The notes: generated by a model from the sequence alone, not told the origin. A stretch of 64,000 bases of DNA from JAOUEA01 sp963825685 (GCA_963825685.1 CAWGUD010000016.1:124001-188000), one strand, 5' to 3'; positions 18,506 through 29,216 are shown, counted from the first letter of the stretch. Numbers and translations are program-made.

Positions 18506-19609
18506 TCAGAAGGGCAGGCCCTCGCCGTCGCCCACCGAGAGGCGGTCGAGCACCCCGCGCATCATGAGGTCGAAGTCGTGGGGGTTCGACGCCGCACGCC
18601 GCGCCTCGTCCTCGGTGACGAGACCTTCCTTCGTGAGCTGTACGAGCGATTGGTCGAAGGTCTGCATGCCGTAGAAGTCACCCTCGGCGATCACGTCGAC
18701 GATCTGATCGGTGGTGGCCGGATCCACGATGCGATCGAAGACGCGGCCGGTGTTGATCAACACCTCGACGGCGGGGACGCGGCCCTTCCCGTCCGCCTTG
18801 GCCACCAGTCGCTGCGACACGATGCCGCGCAGCGACCCCGCGAACGAGGTGCGCACCTCTTTCTGCTGATGGGGCGGGAACAGGTCGAGGATGCGGTTGA
18901 TCGTCTCCATGCAGTCGATCGTGTGCAGGGTCGAGATCACGAGGTGACCGGTCTCGGCGGCCTGGATCGCGGACATCGCCGAGTCGCCGTCGCGGATCTC
19001 ACCCACGAAGATGACGTCGGGGTCCTGGCGGATCACGTGACGCAGGGCATTGGCGTACGAGTCGGTGTCGATGCCGATCTCGCGCTGCTGCACGATCGAG
19101 AGCATGTCGTCGTGCATCACCTCGATCGGATCCTCGATCGTGACGATGTGGGCTCGGCGGGTGCGGTTGATGTGGCCGATCATCGACGCGATCGTCGTGG
19201 TCTTGCCGGTGCCGGTCGGGCCGGTGATGAGCACGAGGCCGCGAGGCGAGTCGGCCAGGCTGGACATGACGCGAGGCAGCCGCAGCTCCTCGAACGTCGG
19301 TACCTCGCTGCGCACCCGTCTGATCGCGAGGCCCACGACGCCGCGCTGGCGGAACACGTTCACCCGGAAGCGCCCGACGCCCGGCAGCGTGTACCCGAGG
19401 TCGGCCTCGCTCGTCTCGGTGAACTCGCGCTTCTTGTGGTCGGACATCAGCGACGTGGCGGCGGCCTCCGTGTCGCTGGCGGTCAGCACGTCGAACTCAC
19501 ACGGGATCAGGAGACCGTCGACGCGCACGAACGGCACGTTGCCGACCTTCAGGTGCAGGTCGCTGGCACCTCGTTCCACGGTGTGGCGCAGCAGCTCGTT
19601 GACATCCAT
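18506..19609 (-). CDS. pilT: Type IV pilus retraction ATPase PilT
   Basis: 367 residues. The N-terminal PAS-like region (MDVNELLRHTVERGASDLHL) precedes Walker A GPTGTGKTTT, the Asp box TIEDPIEV, Walker B VGEIRDGDS and the His box HLVISTLHT. It disassembles type IV pili to drive retraction and twitching. No pilin, pilB or pilC gene is nearby, so it stands alone here between lipid genes and a divergent Nudix gene. Intact. Confidence 0.93.
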   Translation of the reverse strand: MDVNELLRHTVERGASDLHLKVGNVPFVRVDGLLIPCEFDVLTASDTEAAATSLMSDHKKREFTETSEADLGYTLPGVGRFRVNVFRQRGVVGLAIRRVRSEVPTFEELRLPRVMSSLADSPRGLVLITGPTGTGKTTTIASMIGHINRTRRAHIVTIEDPIEVMHDDMLSIVQQREIGIDTDSYANALRHVIRQDPDVIFVGEIRDGDSAMSAIQAAETGHLVISTLHTIDCMETINRILDLFPPHQQKEVRTSFAGSLRGIVSQRLVAKADGKGRVPAVEVLINTGRVFDRIVDPATTDQIVDVIAEGDFYGMQTFDQSLVQLTKEGLVTEDEARRAASNPHDFDLMMRGVLDRLSVGDGEGLPF

Positions 19610-19698
19610 CGGGGACCTGACGCCTCCGTTCGACCCACGACCGTCGTAGGTCACGTGGTTCCATCGGCCCTCACCCGGGCGCACCTGAGCCCGGCGAC

Positions 19699-19710
19699 TA
19701 GGATTCTCGC
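19699..19710 (+). promoter_or_regulatory. Probable leaderless -10 element of the Nudix gene
   Basis: TAGGAT at 19699-19704 is followed by 6 nt and the GTG start at 19711, the geometry of leaderless actinobacterial transcripts. Confidence 0.45.
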
Positions 19711-20291
19711 GTGACCGACGAGCCCGCCCCCGAGGGGCAACCGCCGCCCAAGAAGCGCCGACGGGACGACGACGCAAGCCCGCAGCGGGGTCGCAGCAGC
19801 CGGCCACAGAGCGGTCGAAACGCACGTCGTCGAAGGGGAAGGCCTCGCGATCGCGCCGCTCGACGACACCGGTCCAACGCGAGGTCTCGGCCGGGGGGGT
19901 CGTCTACCGTCGCGACGGCGACGACATCGAGGTGGTGCTCGCCTCGCGTCGGACCCGCCGGGGAGACCTCGCATGGGGGCTGGCGAAAGGCGGCATCGAG
20001 CAGGGTGAGTCCCATGAGGACGCCGCGGTCCGTGAGGTCCTCGAAGAGACGGGATACACCGCCGAGATCGAGGCCTCGCTCGGCGACACGAGGTACTTCT
20101 ACGTGTGGGAGGACGCCCGCATCCGCAAGACCGTGCACTTCTTCCTGATGCGGTGCACGGGAGGCGATCCCGCGGACCGCGACGACGAGATGGAGGAGGT
20201 TCGCTGGTTCCCCTTGGATCGAGCGTTGAAGCGCGCCGCATACCGAGGGGAACGTGAGGTGCTCGGTCGCGCGGCCGAGCTGCTCAGGTGA
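19711..20291 (+). CDS. Nudix hydrolase, MutT4 position (frameshift)
   Basis: A basic, low-complexity N-terminus (about 45 residues, Lys/Arg/Ser-rich) leads into a Nudix domain. The box reads GGIEQGESHEDAAVREVLEE, with the RExxEE metal-binding core (REVLEE). A base appears to be missing near 19763-19765 (a GGG run); the downstream frame then continues to the stop. In mycobacteria mutT4 holds this place next to the Rv3909 homologue. The likely role is hydrolysis of a nucleoside-diphosphate derivative; the substrate is not predictable. Confidence 0.85.
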
Positions 20292-20304
20292 CGGACGCGG
20301 CGCG

Positions 20305-21073
20305 ATGACCCCTCTCGAGATCGTGCTCGGCATCGCGGTCGGCTTCGTGTCGGGGGTGCTCTCGGGGCTCTTCGGCGTCGGCGGAGGCATCGTGATGACG
20401 CCCGGCCTGCAGGTGCTGCTCGGCGCCGCGCCGATCGTGGCCCTCGCGACCCCGCTTGCCGGTGATCCTGCCGACCGCGCTGACGGGTGCCCTCACCTAC
20501 CGTCGCGCCGGCGAGCTCGACGAACGGGCGGCGGCATGGATGATCGGCCCCGGCGTGCTCGCGTCGATCCTCGGCGCGCTGCTCACACGGTTCGTCGACA
20601 CCCACGTGCTGCTCGCGGTCACGGCGGCCCTGCTCGCCTACCAGGCGGTGGGGATCCTGCGCGGTCCTCGGTCCCGACGAGGGCCGTCGTTCCGGGCGAC
20701 CCCCGCGATGTTCGTCGGCATCGGCCTGCTCGCGGGGTTCGTGAGCGGGCTGCTCGGCATCGGCGGCGGCCTCGTGATGGTGCCGATGCTCGCGGGCTGG
20801 CTCGGCATGCCGCTCAAGCGTGCCCTCGGCACGTCCCTGCTCGCGATCGTGGCCCTGGTGATCCCGGGCACGATCACGCACGCCGCGCTCGGCCACATCG
20901 ACTGGGCGCTGGTGCTGGTCGTGACGATCGGCGCGGTGCCCGGAGCGCTGATCGGCGCGAAGGTGGCGCTCGGTACCCATGAACACACCCTGCGGATCCT
21001 CGTCGGCAGCTTCTTGCTGATCGTTGCCATCGCGTACGGCGTCTCCGAGGCGCTCGAGGTGCTGGCGCGCTGA
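20305..21073 (+). CDS. TSUP (TauE/SafE) family membrane transporter (frameshift)
   Basis: About 255 residues with seven to eight hydrophobic segments. The duplicated family signature appears as GLFGVGGGIVMTP near the start and GLLGIGGGLVMVP in the second half. The family exports sulfite, sulfonates or other organic anions. An extra T at about 20456 (CGCTTGCC) breaks the frame; removing it restores ATPLPVILPTALTG. It is inserted between the Nudix and DUF6049-like genes, which are adjacent in mycobacteria. Confidence 0.88.
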
Positions 21074-21125
21074 CCGGGCAGGCTCCGTGGGCGCCGACCC
21101 CTCGGGGCTACGATGAGGAGCCGTC

Positions 21126-23184
21126 ATGAGGATCCTCCGCGCGCTCGGCGCGCTCCTGCCGTTCGCGCTCGCCGCCGCCTCCGTGCTCGTGGCGACGCCC
21201 CCCGCCGGTGCCCAGGAGTCCGACCGTGGCGATGACGCTGAAGGCCCAGACCCCGTTCACCACGCTCGACAAGCCCGAGGTCACGATCACCTTCCGCGCC
21301 GAGAACCTCGGCGATGAAGCGCTCGGTGAGCTCTCGGTCGGATTCATCATCGGACCCGCGATCAGGTCACGCGTGGAGTACGAGACGTCACTCGTTGACG
21401 GACCCGGCCCGCTCGCCATCGCGGGCAACACGTTCGAGCAGAACGGGACGCTCGAACCCGGGGCGACGCGGGAGTTCACCGTCTCATCGATCTCAGCTTG
21501 ATCGACGACGTGAGCGAGGTCGACTCGCTCGTCTACCCCGCGCGGGTCGACCTCCGGAGCGCCGGCGACGCAGGTCGGCGCTCTCGACACGCCGCTGGTG
21601 CACCTCGTACGAGAGCCGGAGGTGCCGATCGAGTTCGCGTGGTGGGCGGAGTTCGATGCCCCGATCGCGATGGACCCACAGGGACGGCTCGACGACCCCG
21701 CGTTCGAGGCCGCGATCGCACCCGACGGAGGCCTGGCGCAGCAGGTCGATGCCCTCTCGACCGCCGTCGGCCCGGCCGACGGCGTGGTGGCCGTGGACCT
21801 CGTGGTGGTCCCCGCGGTGATCGACCAGCTCGCTCGCATGGCCGACGGGTACGAACGGGCGGGGGGCGACACGGTGGAGCCCGATCAAGCGCCGGCGATG
21901 GACGCGCGACGTTGCTCGCCCGACTCGGCGACCTCGTGGACGACCCCGACGTCCAGCTCGTCGCCACGCCGTTCGCCGCGCCCCTGCTCCCGTCGTTGGC
22001 GTCGGGCGGACTCGCACCCGATCTCGCTCGGCAGCAGACGATGGGTGACGCCGTCATCGAGCAGCACCTCGGCGCGGAACCGTCCGTCGCAACGGCACGG
22101 CCGCCGCAGGGAGCCCTCGACGAGCCCAGCCTGCAGTGGCTCGCCGACCGTGGCACCACGACCGCGCTCGTGCAGGCCGACACGGTCGAGCGCCCGGCCC
22201 AACCCAACGACTTCGCGCCGCTGCCCGCCGCGACCCTGACGACGGCGGACGGCTCCAGCCTCGAGCTGGTGCTTCCCGACCCGGGCGTCCAGGGTCTGCT
22301 GGGCGACCCGACTCCTGCTCGATGACCCGGTGAGAGCCGCCCAGGCAGTGCTCGGCGAACTGGCGACGATCTGGCGGGAGCAGCCGGTGCCGGGGCTCCA
22401 GCCCGACGGGACCCAGACCGTGCGCGGGGTCGCCGTGCAGATGCCCGCGGCGCTTCCTCCGGCGATCTGGGCGCCGCTCGTGCGCCGGCTCTCCGAGGCG
22501 CCGTTCCTGCACCGCTCGCAGGCGGCGACGTTCGCCGAGGCGGTCAACCCGAGGTCGGACGGCGCCGCGGTCATCCCGTCGCCGGCACGGTTCCCTCGCG
22601 AATACGTCGAGGCGATCCGCGATCAGCGGCGCAACGTGGCCGCCTACCGCTCGATGCTCGCGGGTCCGAGCCCGCAGCCGGCGCGGCTCGACCGCGACCT
22701 GCTCTACGCCGAGGCCGGTGAGTACGTGGACGACACGACCGCGGGGCGCCGATGGTACGACCAGGTCAACACCGTCACCGGCTCGATCTTCCAGAGCGTG
22801 CTGCCCGACGTCGAGCAGGAGTTCCTGCTGACCTCCCGCGAGGGGTCGATCCCGCTGCGGATGGGCGATCCGGGCGCCACGCCGCTCACCGTGCAGGTCG
22901 TGCTGCGATCGGCGTCGTTCGAGTTCCCCGACGGCGCGCAGCAGACCGTGACGATCGAGGGGCCCGACGAGATCGTCACCTTCGACGTGGTCGCCAAGGC
23001 CGGAGGACCGCAGACGATCCGGGTGAAGACCAGGGCTCCGTCGGGCCGCGACCTGGGGGAGGACCAGAACCTCGCCGTCCGCACGACGGCGGTGAACAGC
23101 GTGGCGTTGTGGATCACCGTGGGCGCCGGCGTGTTGCTGGTGCTGCTCTGGTCGAGGAGGTTGGTCCGACGACCGACGACCTGA
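21126..23184 (+). CDS. DUF6049-like secreted/membrane-anchored protein (several frameshifts)
   Basis: Starts at ATG 21126 after GAGGAG with a signal peptide ending near GAQE. An extracellular region of more than 600 residues follows, then a C-terminal membrane segment (VALWITVGAGVLLVLLW) and a basic tail. The position between Nudix and murJ matches Rv3909. Five or more single-base shifts are needed, at about 21219 (+1), 21485 (-1), 21567 (+1), 21906 (-1) and 22313 (+1). The protein sequence is coherent on either side of each. The family's function is unknown; linkage to murJ suggests a cell-envelope role. Confidence 0.75.
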
Positions 23185-23201
23185 CCCCCGATCCCGAACC
23201 G

Positions 23202-24837
23202 GTGGAGGGCATCCCTCCCGACACCACGGGCGCCTACGTGCGGAACACGGCGCTGATGACCGTGGGCACGACCCTGTCGCGCCTGACCGGATACGTGCGC
23301 ATCGCGGTGCAGACCGCGGCCCTCGGCGTGACGATCGCACCGCTCGGCAACGTCTACACGCAGGCCAACACCACTCCCAACATCGTGTACGAGCTGATCC
23401 TCGGGGGCATCCTGACCTCGGTGTTCGTGCCGGTGTTCGTCGACCACCAACGGCGGAGCGGGCGCGATGCCGCCTTCGACCTCGGCAGGCGCGTCCTCAC
23501 CCTGGCCCTCGTGCTGCTGTCCGCCGTGGCGATCGTCGGCATCGTGTTCGCGCCGCAGATCATGCGCCTGTACCTCGTGGCCTCCGACGCCGCCGACCGA
23601 GAGGCCCAGATCGAGCTCGGCGTGTTCCTGCTCCGTTGGTTCATGCCCCAGATCGTCTTCTACGGCATCGGGGCGATCGCCTCCGGGCTGCTGAACACCG
23701 AGCGCCGGTTCGCCGCCCCGATGTTCGCGCCGATCCTCAACAATCTCGTCGCGATCGCCACGTTCGCGGCCTTCGCGATGCTCCGCGCCGACCGCCGAGC
23801 CCTCGGTCGGCGACATCACGTGGCTGGAGAAGACCGTGCTCGGCGCCGGCACCACGCTCGGCGTCGTCGCGATGACCGTGGCGCTCTGGCCGTCGCTGCG
23901 CGCAACCGGCTTCCGGTGGCGCTTCGCCGGCGGGTGGGGCCACCCGGGCATCCGACGCATCGTTCGGCTCTCCGGGTGGGTCGTCGTCTACGTCGCCGCG
24001 AACCAACTCGCCTACGTCGTGATCATCATCCTCGCAGGAGGCATCTGCGACGCCTGCTACCAGATCTACGCCACGGCGTTCATCATCTTCCTGCTGCCCC
24101 ACTCGATCTTCGCGGTCTCGATCTTCACCGCGCTGCTTCCCGCGATGGCCGAGCGATGGACGGACCGCGACGTCGACGGGGTGCGCGATCGTTTCTCGCT
24201 CGGGCTGCGCGACACGATCGTGGTGATCGTGCCGGCCTCGTTCGCCTTCATCGCGCTCGCGGAGCCGATCGTCTCGTTGCTGCTGGAGTACGGGTGGGTG
24301 CAGGAGGAGGACGTCCCGTTGATCGCCCGCACGCTGCAGGGCTTCGCGGTCGGGCTGCCGTTCTTCTCGGCCTTCCAGCTGATCACCCGAACCTTCTACG
24401 CGACGCAGGACAGCCGGACGCCCGCGTTGGTCAACATCGGAGCGGCGATCGTCACCGTCGCCGTCGACGTCGCGCTCGTGCGCACGGTCGGATGGGACGT
24501 CCCAGCGCTCGCCTTGGGGCACGCGGTGTCGTACGCGTTCGCGACCGCCGTGGGGCTCGCCCTGTTGCGCCCGAAGCTCGGCTCGCTCGACGGACGGCGC
24601 GTGAGCGGCACGATCGCACGAGCCGTTCCGGCGGCCGCGGTCACGGCGGGCATCGCGTGGCTCGTCGCGACCGGCCTCGGCTCCACGGTCGACACCCAGC
24701 TCGTGGTCGGGCGGCTCGTGCAGGTGGGGCTCGCCGTGGCCGCGGGGATCGGTGTGTATCTGCTCACGGCGCTCATGTTGGGCATGGAAGAGGTCGATGA
24801 AGTGATCGGCGCGGTACGCAGGAGGTTCCGCGGATGA
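23202..24837 (+). CDS. murJ: Lipid II flippase MurJ (frameshift)
   Basis: A MATE/MviN-type protein with about 14 membrane segments. It opens VRNTALMTVGTTLSRLTGYVR and contains TPNIVYELILGG and GLLNTERRFAAPMFAPILNN, all typical MurJ. An extra C near 23801 breaks the frame in the loop after segment 5. GTG 23202 is the most likely start, just after the upstream stop; no strong ribosome-binding site is visible. It moves lipid II across the membrane for peptidoglycan synthesis. There is no kinase-like C-terminal extension of the mycobacterial type. Confidence 0.9.
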
Positions 24838-25262
24838 CTGGCTCGCTCCACCACATCGACGTCGACCGCACCGGTGAGGCCGGCATGGTCGGCAAGGCAG
24901 CGGTGATCTGGCTGCTGCTCCTCGCCATGCTCGCAGTGGTGGTCGTCGACGCCGTGTCGATCGGTCGCACGACGCTGCGTCTCTCCGAGGTCGCGACCGA
25001 TGCTGCGAGTGACGGCGCGGAGGCGTTCCGCTCCCAGGGACGGAGCGCGACCAGGGCCTGCGAGGCCGCGGCGGTCAGCGTCGAGGCCCAGGCCCCGGCC
25101 CTGAAGCTCGGGAGATCCGGGTGCGTGGTCGACGAGGCCACGGGCCGTGTCAGCGTCACCCTTCGCGCCACCGCCGACACGATGGTCGCGGGGCGATTCG
25201 GTGCGACCGAGAAGTACACGCAGGTCGTCGTGACGGAGGCCAACGGCCCCTCGGGTGTATAG
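24834..25262 (+). CDS. Single-pass TadE/TadG-like exported protein
   Basis: 142 residues. A short polar N-terminus is followed by a hydrophobic helix (about residues 24-42) and an extracytoplasmic domain rich in Ala, Val and Thr, with two Cys (ACEAAAV and SGCVV). The layout, with a helix followed by an SEVATDAASDGAEAF segment and a beta-rich end, recalls TadE/TadG minor-pilin-like proteins. It overlaps murJ by 4 nt and precedes the sigma factor. I know of no counterpart between murJ and sigM in mycobacteria. Assignment is tentative. Confidence 0.6.
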   Translation: MTGSLHHIDVDRTGEAGMVGKAAVIWLLLLAMLAVVVVDAVSIGRTTLRLSEVATDAASDGAEAFRSQGRSATRACEAAAVSVEAQAPALKLGRSGCVVDEATGRVSVTLRATADTMVAGRFGATEKYTQVVVTEANGPSGV

Positions 25263-25272
25263 CGTTCGAGCC

Positions 25273-25872
25273 GTGACCGAGGCCGAGCGCGACGAGGATC
25301 TCGTCCGGCGCTTCCGAGCGGGCGAGGCCCAGGCCTTCACCGACCTCGTCCTGCGGCACCAGCAGCGCGTGTACTCGCTCTGCCTGCGCGTGCTGGGCGA
25401 TGCCGACGCGGCGGCCGACGTCGCCCAGGACACCTTCCTGACCGTGCTCCGCAAGCTCGACGGCTTCCGGGGCGACGCGGCGTTCACGACCTGGTTGCAC
25501 CGCGTCACGGTGAACGCCTGCTACGACGAGCTGCGCAGGAAGCGCCGCCGGCCGATGCTGCACGCCGTGGCCGACGACGACCTCGAGCACGAGCCGGGAC
25601 CCCCGACGGTGGATCACGCCGACGAGGTCGCGGGCACGCGCGACGCGGCGGCGGCGTTGGCCTCGATCCCCGAGGAGTTCCGCATCGCGCTGGTCCTGGC
25701 CGACGTGCAGGACATGGCGTACGACCAGATCGCGCAGGTGCTCGAGGTGCCGATCGGCACCGTGAAGTCGCGGGTGCACCGCGGGCGCCTCGCGCTCGCG
25801 GCGGCCCTCGGCATCGAGCCCGCTCCCCGGGAACCGCTCGACCGTCCACCGACGTCGGAGCAGGAACCGTGA
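25273..25872 (+). CDS. ECF-family RNA polymerase sigma factor (SigM position)
   Basis: 199 residues from GTG 25273. Region 2 reads DLVLRHQQRVYSLCLRVLGDADAAADVAQDTFL with FRGDAAFTTWLHRVTVN, and region 4 has MAYDQIAQVLEVPIGTVKSRVHRGR. It overlaps the next gene, a zinc anti-sigma factor, by 4 nt, and trxB and trxA follow. This is the order sigM-rsmA-trxB2-trxC in mycobacteria, suggesting a role in envelope or thiol stress. The regulon is inferred from position only. Confidence 0.9.
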   Translation: MTEAERDEDLVRRFRAGEAQAFTDLVLRHQQRVYSLCLRVLGDADAAADVAQDTFLTVLRKLDGFRGDAAFTTWLHRVTVNACYDELRRKRRRPMLHAVADDDLEHEPGPPTVDHADEVAGTRDAAAALASIPEEFRIALVLADVQDMAYDQIAQVLEVPIGTVKSRVHRGRLALAAALGIEPAPREPLDRPPTSEQEP

Positions 25873-26651
25873 CGCACCCTCTCGATCAGCTCGCCGCGTT
25901 CGTCGACGGCACCCTCGACACCGCCGAGCGTGCCGTGGTCGACGAGCATCTGCGTTCCTGCGCCCGGTGCCGGGGCGAGGTCGAAGCCGCCGCGGCGGCC
26001 CGCGCCGCCCTCCGGGCGATGCCGGAACCGGTGAGCCCCGACCTCTCGGCCCGGTTCACCCCCGAGCAGCTCGAGCGACTCGCGGCTCCTGGGTCCTCGG
26101 CAGGGACGCCATGGTCGAAGATCGTCCCGGCGCTCGCGGCGGCCGCGGTCGTGGCGCTCGTGGCGCTCGTCGTCCCCCGGCTCGGGACCGGCTCGGACGA
26201 TGCCGGTGTCGCGGCCGACGGCGTCGCGGAGGCCGGCTCCGATCAGACGAACGCTCCCCCGCGGCTCGAGCTCCTCGACGAGGATCTCGACGAGCTCGCG
26301 CTGCAGGAGGAGGCGGCGGCGTTGGCCGTCTCCTACGCCCAGGCCGTGGCGCCCGATGCGGGAGTCGATGCGGGTCAGGGAGCGGTCGGCGCAGAGGCGA
26401 CCGCCCCTGATCAGGCCCGGACGGCCGGACCGGCCCGCACGGCACAGGCCGTGAGCTGCCTGGAACAGGCGTTCCCCGGCTTCCCCGGCCGGATCGTGCG
26501 GGTGCAGGAAGCGACGTTCGAGGGCACGCCGGCGTTCATCGCCTACGTGCTGGAGAGCCCTGGCGCCGACGCACCCCCCGACTCCCTGTCCGTCTGGGTC
26601 GCCGACGCCGCGGACTGCTCGATCCTCTCCTTCACCTCCGCGCGCATCTGA
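25869..26651 (+). CDS. Membrane anti-sigma factor with zinc-binding domain
   Basis: 260 residues. The N-terminus has the ZAS motif HLRSCARC (HxxxCxxC), which holds the cognate sigma factor. A membrane helix lies at about residues 77-98 (IVPALAAAAVVALVALVV). The extracytoplasmic part is acidic and Ala-rich, then folds into a C-terminal domain with two Cys (SCLEQ, DCSILSF). Translationally coupled to the ECF sigma gene. It should retain the sigma factor until an envelope or redox signal. Confidence 0.88.
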   Translation: MTHPLDQLAAFVDGTLDTAERAVVDEHLRSCARCRGEVEAAAAARAALRAMPEPVSPDLSARFTPEQLERLAAPGSSAGTPWSKIVPALAAAAVVALVALVVPRLGTGSDDAGVAADGVAEAGSDQTNAPPRLELLDEDLDELALQEEAAALAVSYAQAVAPDAGVDAGQGAVGAEATAPDQARTAGPARTAQAVSCLEQAFPGFPGRIVRVQEATFEGTPAFIAYVLESPGADAPPDSLSVWVADAADCSILSFTSARI

Positions 26652-26720
26652 CCGTTCGAACCGGAACGGGCATGCTCGGGAATGCGCGTGCGTTCCTGGC
26701 TGTGGGAGGATTTGCGAACG

Positions 26721-27660
26721 ATGAGTGATGCGCGCGACGTGATCGTGATCGGGTCGGGTCCGGCCGGCTACACGGCCGCCCTCTACGCCGGCCGGGCGAA
26801 CCTGGAGCCCCTGGTGCTCAAGGGTCTCGACGCAGGTGGTCAGCTCATGCTGACGACCGACGTCGAGAACTATCCGGGGTTCCCCGACGGTCTCATGGGA
26901 CCCGAGCTGATGGAGCGGTTCGAGAAGCAGGCCGCACGGTTCGGCGCGGAGATCCTGCCCGTGCACGCCACCGAGGTCGACCTGTCGAGCCGACCCTTCT
27001 CGGTGAAGGCGGGCGACCAGGCCTGGCAGGCACGGACCGTGATCATCTCGACCGGGGCCAGCGCCCGCTGGCTCGACGTGCCGGGTGAGGAGCAGCTCCG
27101 AGGGCGCGGCGTGAGCGCGTGCGCGACCTGCGACGGGTTCTTCTTCCGCGACCGCGAGCTCGTGGTCGTCGGCGGGGGCGACTCCGCGATGGAGGAGGCG
27201 ACGTTCCTCACGAAGTTCGCGTCGAAGGTGACGACTCGTGCATCGTCGCGACGAGTTCCGCGCCTCGAAGATCATGCAGGAGCGCGCGCTCGCCAACCCG
27301 AAGATCGACGTGATCTGGAACGCGACGATCACCGAGATCCTGGGCGAGGGCGCCGTGACCGGTGTGCGCCTGCGCGACACGGTGACGGACGAGGAGCGCG
27401 AGATGCCCACCGACGGGGTGTTCATGGCGATCGGCCACGATCCCAACACCTCGTTGTTCACCGGCCAGCTGGAGCTCGACGAGAACGGGTACGTCGTGGT
27501 GCAGGAGCCACGAACGCACACCAGCGTGCCGGGTGTCTTCGCCGCCGGCGACGTCACCGACACGATCTACAAGCAGGCTGTCACGGCGGCCGGGCAGGGC
27601 TGCAAGGCGGCGATCGACGCCGAGCGGTTCCTCGAGGAGCTGGCGCACACGCAGGGTTGA
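26721..27660 (+). CDS. trxB: Thioredoxin reductase (frameshift)
   Basis: About 313 residues from ATG 26721, preceded by GGGAGGA. The FAD motif is GSGPAGYTAALYAG, the redox-active pair is CATCDGFFF, the NADPH motif is VGGGDSAMEEA, and the C-terminal FAD contact is GVFAAGDVTD. One extra base near 27232 breaks the frame; correction gives KVTLVHRRDEFRASK, the expected sequence. It reduces thioredoxin with NADPH. trxA lies 90 nt downstream. Confidence 0.93.
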
Positions 27661-27750
27661 GTCCCGGGAATCCCGTGCAGGCGCGCGGGCGTTGCACGTG
27701 TCGGCGGAACGAAGCCGGACGACAGCGAGGCACCGATGAGGAGAGCGACG

Positions 27751-28077
27751 ATGGCGACGATGAACAGCGTGACCGACCAGGAGTTCCAGACCTCGGTCCT
27801 GGACTCCGAGACCCCCGTGCTCGTGGACTTCTGGGCGGAGTGGTGCGTGCCCTGCCACATGGTCTCGCCGGTGGTCGAGGAGATCGGCCAGGACAAGGGC
27901 GAGACCCTCAAGGTCGTGAAGCTCAACATCGACGAGAACCCGCAGGCGACCCGGACCTACGGCGTGATGAGCATCCCGAGCCTGATCCTGTTCAAGGGCG
28001 GCCAGGAGGTCGCACGTGTGATCGGCGCGAAGCCGAAGGAAGCGATCCTGCGCGACATCGAGCCTCACCTGGCCTGA
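27751..28077 (+). CDS. trxA: Thioredoxin
   Basis: About 108 residues. The redox site is WAEWCVPCHMVSP, with WCVPC instead of the usual WCGPC; the cis-Pro is in MSIPSLILF. ATG 27751 is preferred because GAGGAGAG lies 6 nt upstream. Further in-frame ATGs occur at 27736 and 27757. It is the electron-transfer partner of the reductase encoded immediately upstream. Confidence 0.93.
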   Translation: MATMNSVTDQEFQTSVLDSETPVLVDFWAEWCVPCHMVSPVVEEIGQDKGETLKVVKLNIDENPQATRTYGVMSIPSLILFKGGQEVARVIGAKPKEAILRDIEPHLA

Positions 28078-28186
28078 CCGCTCCCGGCGATCCGTCGGCG
28101 CGCTGTGCTCTGTAGGCCGAGACCGCCCTCGGTCCTCCCCCACCCGGCGGTTGCCGCCGCGCAGGCGCACGGCGCAGACTCGTCGC

Positions 28187-29216
28187 GTGCGCATCTACCA
28201 CCTCGGTGACGAGGGCCCGGAGGTCGGCGACATCCAGGAACGCCTGTGCGGACTCGACCTCCCGATCGAGGCCGAGGAGCGCGATGGGCGCTTCGGGGCG
28301 TCGACCGATGCGGCCGTGCGCGCCTTCCAGGCTCGACGCAGCCTGAGGGTCGACGGCCTCGTGGGGCCCGACACGTGGGGTCAACTCGTCGAGGCCGGGT
28401 ACCGACTCGGCGATCGCACCCTGTACCTGCACTCGCCGTTCTTCCGAGGCGACGACGTCCGAGCCCTGCAGCGCAAGCTGAACGCCCTCGGATTCGACGC
28501 GGGCCGCGAGGACGGCATGTTCGGGGTGAACACGGATCGGGCGATCCGCGACTTCCAGCGCAACGTCGGCGAGGATCCCGACGGCATCGTGGGCCTGCAT
28601 GCGATCGAGATGCTCGAGCGGATGCGTCCGATCGAGTCCGGCCCGAGCCGGGCCCTGGTCCGCGAGGAGGAAGAGCTCCGGCAGATGCGCACCTCGATCG
28701 AGGCCCAGGTGCTCGCGATCGACCCCGGCGACCCGGGCGAGCCCGGCGGCGCCTGCACGTACTCGGTCGCCGAGGCGCTCCGCGACGAGCTGTCGGCGAT
28801 GGGCGCGAAGCCGTCGTTGCTCCGGGGGCGAGACGAGTCGCTCGGTCCGACCGAGCGAGCGAAGGTCGCCAACGACATGAGCGCGTCGATGTGCGTCTCG
28901 ATCGAGCTCGCGAGCGGCCTGCCCGAGGCGTCGGGACCCACCGTGTCGTACTTCGGCAGCGAACAGACCCACTCGCCCGCCGGGCATGCTGTTGGCCCAG
29001 CTGATCCTGGAGGAGCTCGAGGCGGCGCTCGGCGCCCGGGGCCGTCTGCAACGCCTCGCCGTGTCGATGCTGCGTGAGACGCGCATGCCCGCCGTGCAGG
29101 TCGAGCCCGCCTTCATCACGAACGAGCGCGAGGCAGCGCAGATCGAGGACCCCGTGTTCGCCGAGCGGGTCGGTCGAGCGGTCGCGGCCGGCGTCAGGCG
29201 CTTCTTCGCCGACTGA
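28187..29216 (+). CDS. cwlM: CwlM-like amidase homologue with two peptidoglycan-binding domains (frameshift)
   Basis: About 343 residues and no signal peptide, so cytoplasmic. Two PG_binding_1 repeats (around GPEVGDIQERLCGL and DDVRALQRKLNALGF) precede an Amidase_3 fold. The zinc ligands are largely lost: DPGHGG is DPGDPG, the SIHAN histidine is replaced (SIELAS), and only the late Glu (VEPAFITN) remains. That matches CwlM of mycobacteria, a non-enzymatic regulator of peptidoglycan synthesis. An extra G at 28982-28984 (GCCGGGC) breaks the frame before MLLAQLILEELEAALG. Confidence 0.88.

Noticed and set aside
21126..23184. Calling the DUF6049-like gene a pseudogene
   Set aside because: Each segment between breaks is well preserved and the neighbours murJ and trxB show the same kind of break.
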